64,000 bases of DNA, from assembly GCA_036874045.1 (NCBI GenBank), contig CM072343.1, positions 9,444,001 to 9,508,000 of the forward strand. The letters are read 5' to 3'. The first letter of the stretch is position 1, and each line of letters opens with the position of its first letter. The position numbers and the translations under genes were made by a program. The notes below the pieces were generated by a model. It saw nothing but the letters and a program-made list of their open reading frames with translations. It was not told the DNA's origin and did no database searches. Below, piece by piece: positions 21,970 to 32,207 of the stretch. Source of the stretch: Cymodocea nodosa (Eukaryota; Streptophyta; Magnoliopsida; Alismatales; Cymodoceaceae).

Positions 21970-23503
21970 TGTTAGTAAACACTAGATTTATCATTAGGCA
22001 ATACTAACATTCAGATAATTCAAACAATAACCATTAAAATCTTTAAGTCTTTTGAACGAACCAATTTTAGTAAACTGTAAAACTAAAACAAACATAAAAC
22101 AATCACAACACTAACAAAGATAACATTAATCACGATACAAAACAAACAATACAACACTCAAATACAAAATATAAATATAGATAAGTTGTTTTTGGTATTT
22201 TTGTTTTGATATAAGCATGTAAATGGGCAAAAGGTGAAATGTAAAGTAATCTCAGTCGACAATAAATACTTCCTTCACTACATGTGACGCGATTACACCA
22301 CTGAAAATTAAACCACTTACGATTCTGTCTCCTCTCCCTATAGAATCGCAAGTCTAGAATTGTAAGATGATCTCCTCTTCAGCATACAAGCATCAACTCG
22401 AAGCCAAGGCTAGAAGCTTTACAATCTCCTGAGATATAAGTCTGCGCTTGGTGAAAATGGCTTCCCTTCCTGCAACGCGATCACTCCTCACAGTGGTTGT
22501 CAGGCACTGTGTTTGGCTCAGAATCTACCCGACATCAGGAAAGTATCCTTACAGACCTCCGATGGTTGGTGATTATGGTGGTGTGGAGATGGTTGGTGTG
22601 GTACTTTAGAGAATTGCTAACGCTGCCTGCAGAAATCTTGGTGATCCTCCTCTGCACACACTAGCCACACCCATCGATCACACACACTTTACTTCTTTTT
22701 CTTCTTTTCTTTTATATTTCTTCAGTGGTAACTACTTCTGCTTGAATGGTCGGTTGGATTTCCTTCATTCATATTAACGACGATGATTTCTTCTCCCTTC
22801 GACGAGTGAATTCCTATGTGATACGTGCGATCGTGGTTTTTTTCTTCCAACTGTTTTATTCCTGCAACCGCTACAATGGCATATTAGAAAATAAATAGTC
22901 CGTGGAGTTATAGATAACTCAACGGACTTGCTTCATTGATTTAACTATAAAACACGTGTATAAATTTAACTATCCGATACCCAGATGCATTTCAGATAGT
23001 TAGAGATAACTCACCGAAAATCCACTTAAGTCATTCTTCTAGAACTGACACGTGTCATTAGTAGTTTTATAATAAAAGGAGATTTCAGAGAGTTACACAT
23101 ATAACTATCCGATGCCCAACTACAATTTCGGATATTTAGAGATAACTCACGAAAGTCCACTTAAGTCATGCATTATGGTTTCGACACGTGTACTTCAAGA
23201 AATAATAAAATATTCTTTTAAAACATAATTGTTCGACAATTTAAACATAACTGTTTGGTACATGTTCGGTACGTTAAACATAACTGTTTGAAATAACAAA
23301 AAATTTGGATACTTAAGAATTTCACAGCCTACAATTTACCGACAGTTCAGAAATACACTAAATTAACATTAATTCCCCAAAATTAAGTAAATTCTTTCAT
23401 TAAAGTATATAACATAATGGTTTAATTCTCATATGATAAGCTAAATATTATGCCATTAACCATCATTTAACCGTTAATATTATGCACTTTTTCATTCTAA
23501 ACA
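21970..23503 (-). repeat. 5' LTR of G1
   Basis: 1534 bp, direct repeat of 6757-8553. Plus-strand edges are TGTTAGTAAACAC and TTCATTCTAAACA. It abuts, at 23504, the middle of the G2 aORF in the opposite orientation. Motif units lie at 22968-23195. Confidence 0.88.
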
Positions 23504-24925
23504 CTAGGCACAATTAATCAGAAGAAGGAAAGGAAAAGAGACAATGCCTGAATATCAAGAGGAGATTAAATCTGAAGTACCAATATCAGTAGGGCCTATA
23601 GAGCCAATTTTTGTAAACCTGCTATCTGATTCTGAGGAGGAGCAGGAGTAGTAGCAAAAGCAAAGAGAAGAAGAAAAATAGGCTGAAACTAGTCTGCAGC
23701 CTGTACAAGAAGAAGAAACAGAAATTAGGGTTGAAGTTGATTTGCCCGTAACTCCATCCCAATCTGCCATAGAATTAGAAAGAACAATGACAATGCAGAT
23801 TGGTAGTCAGGAGGAAGAAGAAGAAGAAAAAAATGAACAAGAAGCTGAATAAGTATATATGGAAAGAGATGACTTTGCAGATTCTACTAAAGAGCAAAGA
23901 ACTCTTCAGCAAATTTTGGATAGTATTCAAGACAGAGTGGAGAGTTTTGCCGACTCACCACTATAGACAAAAGTAGAAGCAAAAATGCCAGAATCTGTGG
24001 AGCATTTTCAACAAGTACAAGTTCAGAATATGAAAGAGGATGTTCAAGAACAAACCCCTCTAGAGCAACAAATGCATATTCTTGATCGTTATGAAGTAAC
24101 AGTTTTAAATAAAGTACACTTTTGGAGTCAAGAAGCTTATGATAAATACCAAGAGATTAGGGGTTATGATATCATATACAGTAGACCAGTAAATTGGGAT
24201 GGGATGCAAGAAATTAAGGATTTATTTGAGTTCCAAGGTCTACTGCAATTTATTTCTCAAGAAAGAGGACATGCAGTATATGAGAATCTAGTGCCCTGTT
24301 TTTATGCAAACTTAAGAGAAGGAGAAAGAAGATTAATTTCCAACATGGAGCAAGTTGATGTACAGATAACACTAGAGCTTCTTCACAACATTTTAGGATT
24401 GAAGAATGAAGGACTAGAAATTCTGAAAAGCACAACTACAGTCGAGTGGACAAAGCAAGCAATAAAGGATTGTTTAGATCCTAGTGTGCCGTTATTAAAT
24501 AGACTAAAGCAACTAAATGGTACAGCACACATGATAGCAAACATTCTAATTAAGAATGTCTACCAATGACAAGGCCATGATATAGAACTGAGTCAATTTG
24601 TCAAGAGGGCCACATATGCAGTAGTGAACAAAATTCAGATAAACTGGTCTATAGTTTTCATCTCCAAGCTGAAAGTAGTAAAGAAGAATTATTTTATGAA
24701 AATCTGATTCCACTGCTGATGATGCACTGTATTGATTTCACGAAATAGGCATCTAAAAAGATCAGATCAAGAACTATTTCAGTGAAAGAATACAGAAATT
24801 ATGTAGTTGTAGAGATTGCTGAACCTTCTAGAGGAATTACAAGAGCTGTAGAAAGGATTAACCACTTAGAGCAACAATTAGAAAAACTCTAAAAGGAAGT
24901 ATATGAACTTAGGAGAAAAGATTAA
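23504..24925 (+). pseudogene. Accessory ORF (aORF) of G2, 5'-truncated
   Basis: Equivalent to about codon 255 onward of the G1 aORF. The acidic middle (23504-23980) has several TAG codons. The core at 23985-24569 is open for 194 codons and contains FQGLLQFIS, YENLVPCFYANL and LNRLKQLNGTAHMIANIL. Beyond 24569 a stop, a shift and further stops break the ATYAVVNKIQ and coiled-coil end. The final stop is TAA at 24923. The 5' part was lost at the junction with the G1 LTR. Confidence 0.78.
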
Positions 24926-25911
24926 ATTGTATTGTTCGTCTACTTGTACTTGTATATATTTGTATGAAAAATATCTGATTAATTGTAATATAAATTATTC
25001 ATATTAATGAATATATGTTTTTTAGATATATTTTTTCATTCGTGTTTGAGAATGATGAAATGGATGAACTATATTGAATATTATATAATTTATGGAACAT
25101 TATACAAGATGGTTTAAAAGATTTACAAATTGCTGAATCAGAGGATTAAATGAAAGATAATTGATTGCTTGAGAATATCTGCATGTTGCAAAATAAAATA
25201 TAAATTCTTCATAACATTAAATGAACTGCAAGTTAAATATTTATATAAAGTTTAGATTTAAATGAGTTTTAATTAGAATGCTGCATTAATAACATATATT
25301 TAACTTTATTTAAGTTAACATAATGCAAGAGAGAAAAAAAATAGAAGTTAGTACAAGGAGTGAGTTTTAAAAATTTGTCAAGTGTTAACTCAACGAAGTA
25401 AGTTCATTGAGTTAAACTTAACTCCACGAGGTCAATAATAGAATATAAGGTCACTCTGTTGAGTTATATGTAACACAACGAAGTTAGTCCGTGGAGTTAG
25501 CAACTATAACCGAAGTCACTCCATTGAGTTAACTATAACTCAACAAGGTTAGTTCGTGGATTAAGCTAAACAGTTATTCTTTTAGCTACGAACAAAACTT
25601 TGTGGGTTTAGCGGTTACTAAAATTTGAAATTAGAAGTGGCACATGTACCCATAAAAATAGGAACCATACTACACGTTACAAGACACGTTCTTGCAACGA
25701 TATTTATTTGCTTTATGGATGTGCATTATAAATATAGAACAGAATGTTGTTTACAAGTTACCAGTACTTTTGAAAGAAAAGAGAATTTGTTGGGGAACTG
25801 GAAGGAGAAGCAGTTGATTCAACTTCATCCATCAACCACTATTTACTAAATAGAAAGCTTTAGACTGGTATGTAATTAATCTTCTGCTATTTTACTATAT
25901 GTTAAGAGTTT
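24926..25911 (+). other. Spacer between aORF and gag in G2
   Basis: AT-rich, no gene. Matches 12995-13908 of G1 in reverse. Holds the inverted-repeat array at 25380-25565 (GTTAACTCAACGAAG, CATTGAGTTAAAC, TAACTCCACGAGG, GTTGAGTTATATGTAACAC and others). The frame at 25625-25849 falls in the possible 5' untranslated part of gag and is not supported by the G1 copy. Confidence 0.7.
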
Positions 25912-27239
25912 ATGAGCACATGGACTAAACGATTAGTAAGAACACCTACCTAGGAGTATTCAACACAAAGGCGTACTGAAACATTTTCTGAATTGGACTT
26001 TAACGAAATCCTTAGGGGTGTAGCTAACCTTTCTTTAAAAGAGAACGAAGATATGGCTGTTCTAGTAGAAAAGCCATTAGGGGAAATTCTATATCTTGAA
26101 TTAGTTGATGAACCTTCATGTATTCGATTGCCAAACTTTGAGGGAGATAGGTTTGAACTGAAATCTAATTATATTAGTCAATTGCCACATTTTCATGGAT
26201 TAGAAAGAGAGGATGCCTATTATTTCCTTAGAGAATTTAAGGAAGTTTGTCGAATGATGAAAATGCCGAACATGAGTATAGATGCTATTAAACTTAGATA
26301 TATCTATTTTGCTTTAAAAGACACAGCTAAGAGATGGTTATATACTCTATTGCCTGATTCAATTTCTACATGGATTGAATTTTGCTTTGTTTTTGTAGAA
26401 AAATATTATCCAACACATCAAACGATTAAAAAGAAAAAAGAAATATTAATGTGTAGCCAAAACAGGGAGAATCATTTTGAAAATATTTTGAAAGATTTAA
26501 AGATTTACTGACTCAATGTCCACATCATGTAATGAGTAAAGCACAATTAATAGGTATAATTTATGAAGGCATAGATGTTTCAACGAAATCTTTATTAGAA
26601 TCTACTTGTTAGAATGGATTTTTAAAACTGTGTAGCGAAGAAGCATGGGCATATTTAGAAAACTTTACAAAAAGAACTGCATAGTGGGAAAACTCAGCTG
26701 AAGCCATTACAGATAAAAGAATATTGCCAAGGGGAATGCATGAAATAGATTCAAGCACTATGCTTGAAGTGAAATTAACTGAATTAACAAAGAAAATAGA
26801 AGAGTTATCATTAAATCAAAAACTAGCAGAAAAGAATGCAAACATTAATGATCTAGATATTATTTATGCTAGAAACCAAAAAGATAACTTTGGGAATTCT
26901 TATAACCCTAATTGGAGAAATCACCCGAATTTATCTTGGAGAAACAACAATTTCCAAGGAGGAGAAAATATAAATGACAAGAATATAAGTTATGAAGCAT
27001 TAATTGAACAATGATCTAGAATAGAGAAATTAGAAAAGATAATCCAACAATTAAACAATCACTTGGATCTTGTATTCGAAAATGCTACAATTCAAAATCA
27101 AAATAGAAACATATCACTTAGACAGAAGGAATCAATGGAAGTTAGACCTACTAGAGGATTGCCAATACAAGCAATACCTAACCCTGTGAATAGAACTGTT
27201 AATGAAATTGATACCTCCTCTAGGTGGGTAGCTGAATGA
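25912..27239 (+). pseudogene. Gag capsid ORF of G2
   Basis: ATG at 25912 (MSTWTKRLVRTPT, then a TAG). In the same frame: LDFNEILRGVANLSL, FEGDRFELKSNYISQLPHFH, LREFKEVCRMMKMPN, FALKDTAKRWLYTLLPDSIS and WIEFCFVFVEKYYPT, the classic Athila/Tat gag capsid block. A stop after KDLKIY (26510) and one frame change separate the second half (26724-27239: NPNWRNHPNLSWRNNNFQGG, a TGA at 27012, RIEKLEKIIQQLNNH). The ORF ends at TGA 27237. No zinc knuckle. About 442 codons. It sits 203 bp before the F-box ATG. Confidence 0.85.
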
Positions 27240-27299
27240 AACAGTATAACTAAAGTAACTATGTATAATAAAAATAAAAATAAAATGTAAGTTTACTTA

Positions 27300-27380
27300 T
27301 AGTTAATAGTATCGTAGAGTTATTACTTAACTCAACGAACTTAATCCATTGAGTTATGACCTAACTCCATGAGGGTCTGA
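27300..27380 (+). repeat. Inverted-repeat array between gag and F-box gene (G2)
   Basis: Contains TTAACTCAACGAAC and CCATTGAGTTATGACC in the short spacer, at the same place as 11530-11600 in G1. Confidence 0.75.
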
Positions 27381-27410
27381 AGTAGTTATGTTAATTTTTG
27401 TCTCTGTTAA

Positions 27411-27431
27411 ATTTTTGTTTATGTTATACAG
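27411..27431 (+). promoter_or_regulatory. 3' splice-site-like sequence before the G2 F-box gene
   Basis: TTTTTGTTTATGTTATACAG ends 11 bases before the ATG at 27443. Same T-rich tract plus CAG as in G1, with only small differences, although neighbouring spacer bases differ more. Confidence 0.55.
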
Positions 27432-27442
27432 AATCACAACAG

Positions 27443-28582
27443 ATGGAACTGATGAAATTACCGCTAGACGCACTAAGGGAAGTACTGAGTAACTTGTCCA
27501 CTAAAGATTTGTGTAGATTGTGTTGTGTATCAAAGGATATTAAAGACTGTATTAGAGAAAAATATTTTCATGGACTACAAGCTGCAAAAATGACTAAGAT
27601 TAGAGATGGATTTTTATGGAAGTCATTTAATCGTAGTTCAATTAGCTATGAATATCTGAATATGGAAGAAACTGCTAGAATTCCACCCAATACATTAGAA
27701 GGAATATATCATATTATGGGGATGGATGAAGGATTAATTATATACAGAACCAAACCAAGGTATGCAATTCTGTTACCTGATATTTTGATTAGAAATCCTC
27801 TCACAAGAGAAGAATGGAATATAGGAAGGCCTAATAGATATGAAGTACCAACTGAAAATTGTGGGTCGGCTTTAATATTTTCTGATAAAAATTCGACCAT
27901 TCCTGAAAAATTATATTATTGGAGACCTATTGGAAATTGGGATGAAGATTTATGCCTAAGTGTGTATAATTTTCTGAATAGATCTTTGACTGAAAACACT
28001 ATGATATATCTAGGATAGAAATCATTAATTAACAACATACATGTCATACTTGATGGATATATATATCTAGTCTTAGATATATCAGTTGCATTTAGATATG
28101 ATTTATACATAGTAAGCATAGATAGTTATGATAATGACTATATAGAAATTTTGCCTATACCAAGAGAAATAGCTAAACCACCATCTACAAAATATGATAA
28201 AATTCAAATAGGGATGTGGTATAATGAATATGATGATCCTACTTTATCTTTAATAAGATGGTGGGATGAATTGATGAAATTTCAAATATGGATTATGAAA
28301 GACATAAATGAATGGAAGTGGGAAGAAGAATATATTGAAATAGATGTAGAAATAATAATAGCTACATTATCTTGGAACCGAAAAGGATCCCTTTCTGCAT
28401 TTCATTTCATTAATGGTAATACACTTGTGTTTAGTATTGATAACATACTACAAGTTTACAAATTAAGAAGGAACACGAACTGCATTAAAACAGAATTAAT
28501 AGAAAGAAGAATTATGCCTAAAAAGTTTGCTTGGACTGACACATTTATTCCATTTGTTACTACTTTTCAATCATGTTCTTAA
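27443..28582 (+). pseudogene. Captured F-box protein gene, G2 copy (one TAG from intact)
   Basis: From ATG 27443 to TAA 28580 there is one 379-codon frame with a single internal TAG at 28016-28018 (codon 192). Residues 1-45 form the F-box (LPLDALREVLSNLSTKDLC, RLCCVSKDIKDCI), the SKP1-binding part of an SCF ubiquitin ligase. NPLTREEWN at about residue 120 fits an F-box-associated domain. The C-terminal half (MWYNEYDDPT, WNRKGSLSAFHFINGN, FAWTDTFIPF) could be a beta-propeller-like substrate-binding region; I do not recognise a named subfamily. About 380 residues is the usual size for plant F-box proteins. The same TAG occurs in G1, so it predates their split or is tolerated. Confidence 0.82.
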
Positions 28583-30352
28583 ATTATAATTCTGTGCTTT
28601 TAATGTTGTGTGTATTTTGTATTGTTTGTTTTGAAAAAATATATATATATATCAATCCAGTTTGTTGGTATCTGTTCTACGAAACCAACTGGCTTACTTG
28701 TGAGCCACCAAAGGCATAGGAGCCTGGGTTCCACACAAGACACTAATTTATCAATATTTGTTAATTTGTTATATATTCTGCTTTTATCTGTGAATGAAAA
28801 GTTTTACAGAATCAAAAATCAGAATATATAGAAGGAGATACAAACGAAACAAGGTATGCAATTGATTACTTATCCTGAATTTAGATTTAAACTTAATTCA
28901 TGGAGTTATTCATTAACTCAACGAATTAAGTTCATTGAGTAGATGCTAAGTCAACGAAACAATATTCATGTCTGCTACAATTACTGTATTTATTGTCAAA
29001 TCTTTACATTGAGGACAATGAAAAAAAATAGGTATGGGGGGGAGGTAATTAAAGTAACAGCCATGTAAGTTTGTTAATTAAAGGAATTAGAATGGTAATG
29101 CAAAGTTTTGTGGAAATTGAAAATTTTTATGAATTTGCTGTAACTATCTGATAATTGAAATTGCAAAATTTTTAAAGAACTGTAACTGCTGAAATGTTAT
29201 ATTTATAATCTTATATTGGATGCTACAAATTTTACTACTCATACAAATCTAGATATAGTATCTTATGTTATTGCTGAATTTTATGAGTTTAACAATTTCA
29301 CGATTTTAAAATGAAATCAAATGCTTAACTGAAACTTAGTAAATTATCTGGAGTCCTAAAAGAGCTGAAATGTTGATTTTTAGATTAAATGAAACACATA
29401 TCATCAAAGATACATTTAATTTGACTAATTAAACTTGTAGAATGATTTATGTGTAGATCTTATTAAACTACATAAAAAGTATGAGCTTATTGATATGGAT
29501 TCATATTTTCAGTAAATAATAGAAGCAGGACTATATGAGATTGGTGTTTTATTGCATTTGTATTAATGAAATACGTACATATACTATGTTGAAAAAAAAA
29601 AAAAAAAAGAAAGAGAAAAATTTTGAGAGTTTATTGACTTGATTGATCACGAGCATTTTGTACTTGATCAGATAAGTATGTAAGGATTGTTGACCTGAAA
29701 AAGGACTCCTTAAATCTGGCAACCTAAGATCCTGATCAGATCTAGGATTGTTGACTGAAATCTCGATACATGGGTACACTAGAAAGCTCTTGTATGATTC
29801 AAGTTTGTCAAATTAACTTTTAAACTACAAATATGCATATACTGTTCTGAAAAGATACAAGTGTTTTGTGAAATATAGATATCTTTTGAATCGAGTATAT
29901 TTTCTGTTATCTAAAATTGCTGAAATATGAATCTAAAATAGACTTTTGAAGTTGTTTATCTAAGATACAATTCTTTATTCTACTTGTCTTAATCATATTG
30001 AATTGGATTGTGTTTTGATTCGTATGTTGTTGAAATTTATTTTGGAAATCTTATTGGAAAATTCAGGATGATAGATGATGAAAAGAAAAACAAATGATAA
30101 TATAATTAACACCTATGTGATGCTGATATATTTTGTATGTAATTTACATATATTCTAAGTATATTTGCAGGTTAAAGAGGAGAAAACAATGTTAAAACAG
30201 ATTACTGAAACATACAGAATATCTATATAATAATATAAGTTCTTATGCTAAAAAGAAGAACAAAAGGAAGAATTAATTCTAGCACTTTAGAAAAACCAAT
30301 TAATTAGATCTTAGTTTGCTAAGGGACTAGCAAAATTTAAGTATGGGGGAAG
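28583..30352 (+). other. 3' untranslated region of G2 with two polypurine tracts
   Basis: Homologous to 8562-10355. Contains an inverted-repeat array (28898-28962), the internal purine run GGTATGGGGGGGAGG (29031-29045), a long A-run (29588-29607), and the terminal run TATGGGGGAAG (30342-30352) next to the LTR. The frame at 28610-28831 and minus-strand frame at 29549 are not supported. Confidence 0.7.
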
Positions 30353-31725
30353 TGTTTAGAATGAAAAAGTACATAATATTAACGGTTAAATGATGGTTAA
30401 ATACATAATTTTTAGCTTATCATATGAAAATTAAGCCATTATGTTATAATTGCACTATTATATGCTTTAATGAAAGAATTTGCATAATTCCAGGAAATTA
30501 GCATTAATTTAGTGAAATTCTTAAGTATCTGAATTTTCTGTTATTTTGGAGAGTTATGTTTAATGTACCAGACAGTTATGTTTTAAATGCTTAAAGAATA
30601 CTTTATTATTTATTGGATTGCACGTGTTGAATTTAAATACTTTAGTATATCACATGAGATGCACATGTTTAACTCGTTAAGTTAGCATAACTATATGCGT
30701 TGAGTTACATGAATACACACTAAGGTAACGCGTTATGTTAGCGGCTTATTTCTTTATTGCACGTGTTTTATAGTTAAATCAACGAAGTAAGTCCGTTGAG
30801 TTATCCGTAACTCCACAAACCATTTATTTTCTAATATGCCACCGTAGCGGTTATAGAAACAGGGCATTCAAAGGAAGACCACGATTGCACGTATCATGTA
30901 GGATATCGTTCGTGGAAGGAAGAAGAAATCACCATCATTGATATGAATGAAGGAAATCCAACCGATCATCTAAGGAGAAGCAGTTACCATTAAAGAAATA
31001 TAAAAGAAAAGGTGAAAGACGAAGAGGGGGTGGCCAGTGTGTGTGCATAGGAGGACAAACCGAGCTATCTGCAGGCAGCATCAGAAGTTCCCTAAAGTTC
31101 CACACCAACCATCGGAGGTCTATGAGGATACTTTCCTGATGTCAGGTCGATTCCGAGCTAAACATAATGCCTGACAACCACTATAAGGAGTGATCACATC
31201 GCAGGAAGAGAAGCCATTTTCACCAAGCACCAACTCATATCTCAAGAGATTGTAAAGCTTCTAGCCTTGGTTTCGAGTTGATGCTAGTATGCTGAAGAGG
31301 AGATTATTTTGCAATTCTGGACTCACAATTCTATAAGAAGAGGAGGCAGAATTGTAAGTGATTAAGTTTTCAATGGTGTAATCGCGTAGCATGTACTTAC
31401 GAAAGTATTTACTATTGATAGAGAATTTTTACATTTCACCTTTCGCCCATTTTCATGAACATCTCAAAACAAAAATACCAAAAATAACAACTTATCTATG
31501 TTTGTATTTCATATTTAAGTGTTGTATTGTTTGTTTTGTATCGTGATTAAAGTTATCATTGTCAGTATTGTGAATGTCCTATGTTTGTTTGATTCCAAAA
31601 ATAGATAATAGTTTTACAATTTATTGAAATTGAATTTGTTCAAAGTACTTAAAGATTTTAATGGTTACTGTTTGAAATATCTGGATGTTAGTATGGCTTA
31701 ATGATAAATCTAATGTTCACTAACA
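30353..31725 (+). repeat. LTR of G2
   Basis: Begins TGTTTAGAATGAAAAAGT and ends GTTCACTAACA; 1373 bp. Compared with the G1 LTRs it lacks the 130 bp TAACTATCCGA units and instead has an AACTCGTTAAGTTAG / GCGTTGAGTTA block (30649-30773), nearly the same as part of the Sirevirus-like LTR A. A CGTTGAGTTA inverted repeat lies at 30777-30826. Confidence 0.85.
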
Positions 31726-32207
31726 TTAAAGAGCTTAATTGATGTTATTTACAATCTGTGGAATCGCCCAATGGTTGGCCGAATTCCTCTGTAAATAGCA
31801 GTATTAAATTGGAACGATATGCTCGTGGAGTTAACTTAAATCCACGAGATTAGTCCATTGAGTTAGTCATAACTCCATGAACTTAGTCCATTGTGTTAAC
31901 TATAACTCAATGGAGTGATTACTAAACACATTAAGTATAATAAAAAATAGAATAGTACACAATTCTCAATCAATTCTCTATGTGATCAACCTGTACTTGT
32001 ACACAAATACAATATACACTATGCACTTGTAGTTAAAATACAAATTGGAATTAATATCTAATTTTTGTGAAAGGTTGTTTGTTTACTTTTAAAAAGAAAT
32101 TATCGATATAAGCACAAGGATAAATTAACCTAGTAGAAACAGAAGTTAACAAATGTAAGTTTTCTAGTGATGCTACCTGTGAACTAAACAAGTTCTCTAG
32201 TGCTGCC
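31726..32207 (+). other. 5' leader of an Athila-like element following the G2 LTR
   Basis: Matches the reverse of 21480-21969 (G1 leader): TTAAAGAGCTTAATTGATG just after the LTR, an inverted-repeat array (31830-31920), ACTATGCACTTG, and TCTAGTGCTGCC before the break. It shows that the LTR at 30353-31725 served, or was recombined into, a 5' position. Cut by C2 at about 32207. Confidence 0.72.

Larger units (their letters stand above)
6757..23503 (-). mobile_element. Giant Athila-like Ty3/gypsy element G1 with aORF, displaced gag and F-box gene
   Basis: Two direct LTRs (21970-23503 at the 5' side on the minus strand, 6757-8553 at the 3' side) bound 13.4 kb of internal sequence. Minus-strand order is: leader, zinc-knuckle-like remnant, PR, RT, RNase H, INT, aORF, gag capsid ORF, F-box gene, second polypurine tract, terminal polypurine tract. 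The INT-after-RT order defines Ty3/gypsy, and the PR block with LGASINVMP and ADRS is Athila-type. Flanking bases (AATAA left, CTAGG right) are not a clean target duplication. All ORFs carry stops or shifts. Confidence 0.82.
23504..32207 (+). mobile_element. Athila-like element G2, 3' half plus LTR and following leader
   Basis: Plus-strand copy of the G1 family: aORF (cut at its 5' side by the G1 LTR), spacer, gag, F-box gene, 3' region, polypurine tract, LTR (30353-31725). The LTR is then followed by a 5' leader (31726-32207) instead of flanking DNA. That is the structure of a tandem, LTR-sharing array or a recombined element. It ends where the copia C2 leader begins. Confidence 0.8.
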
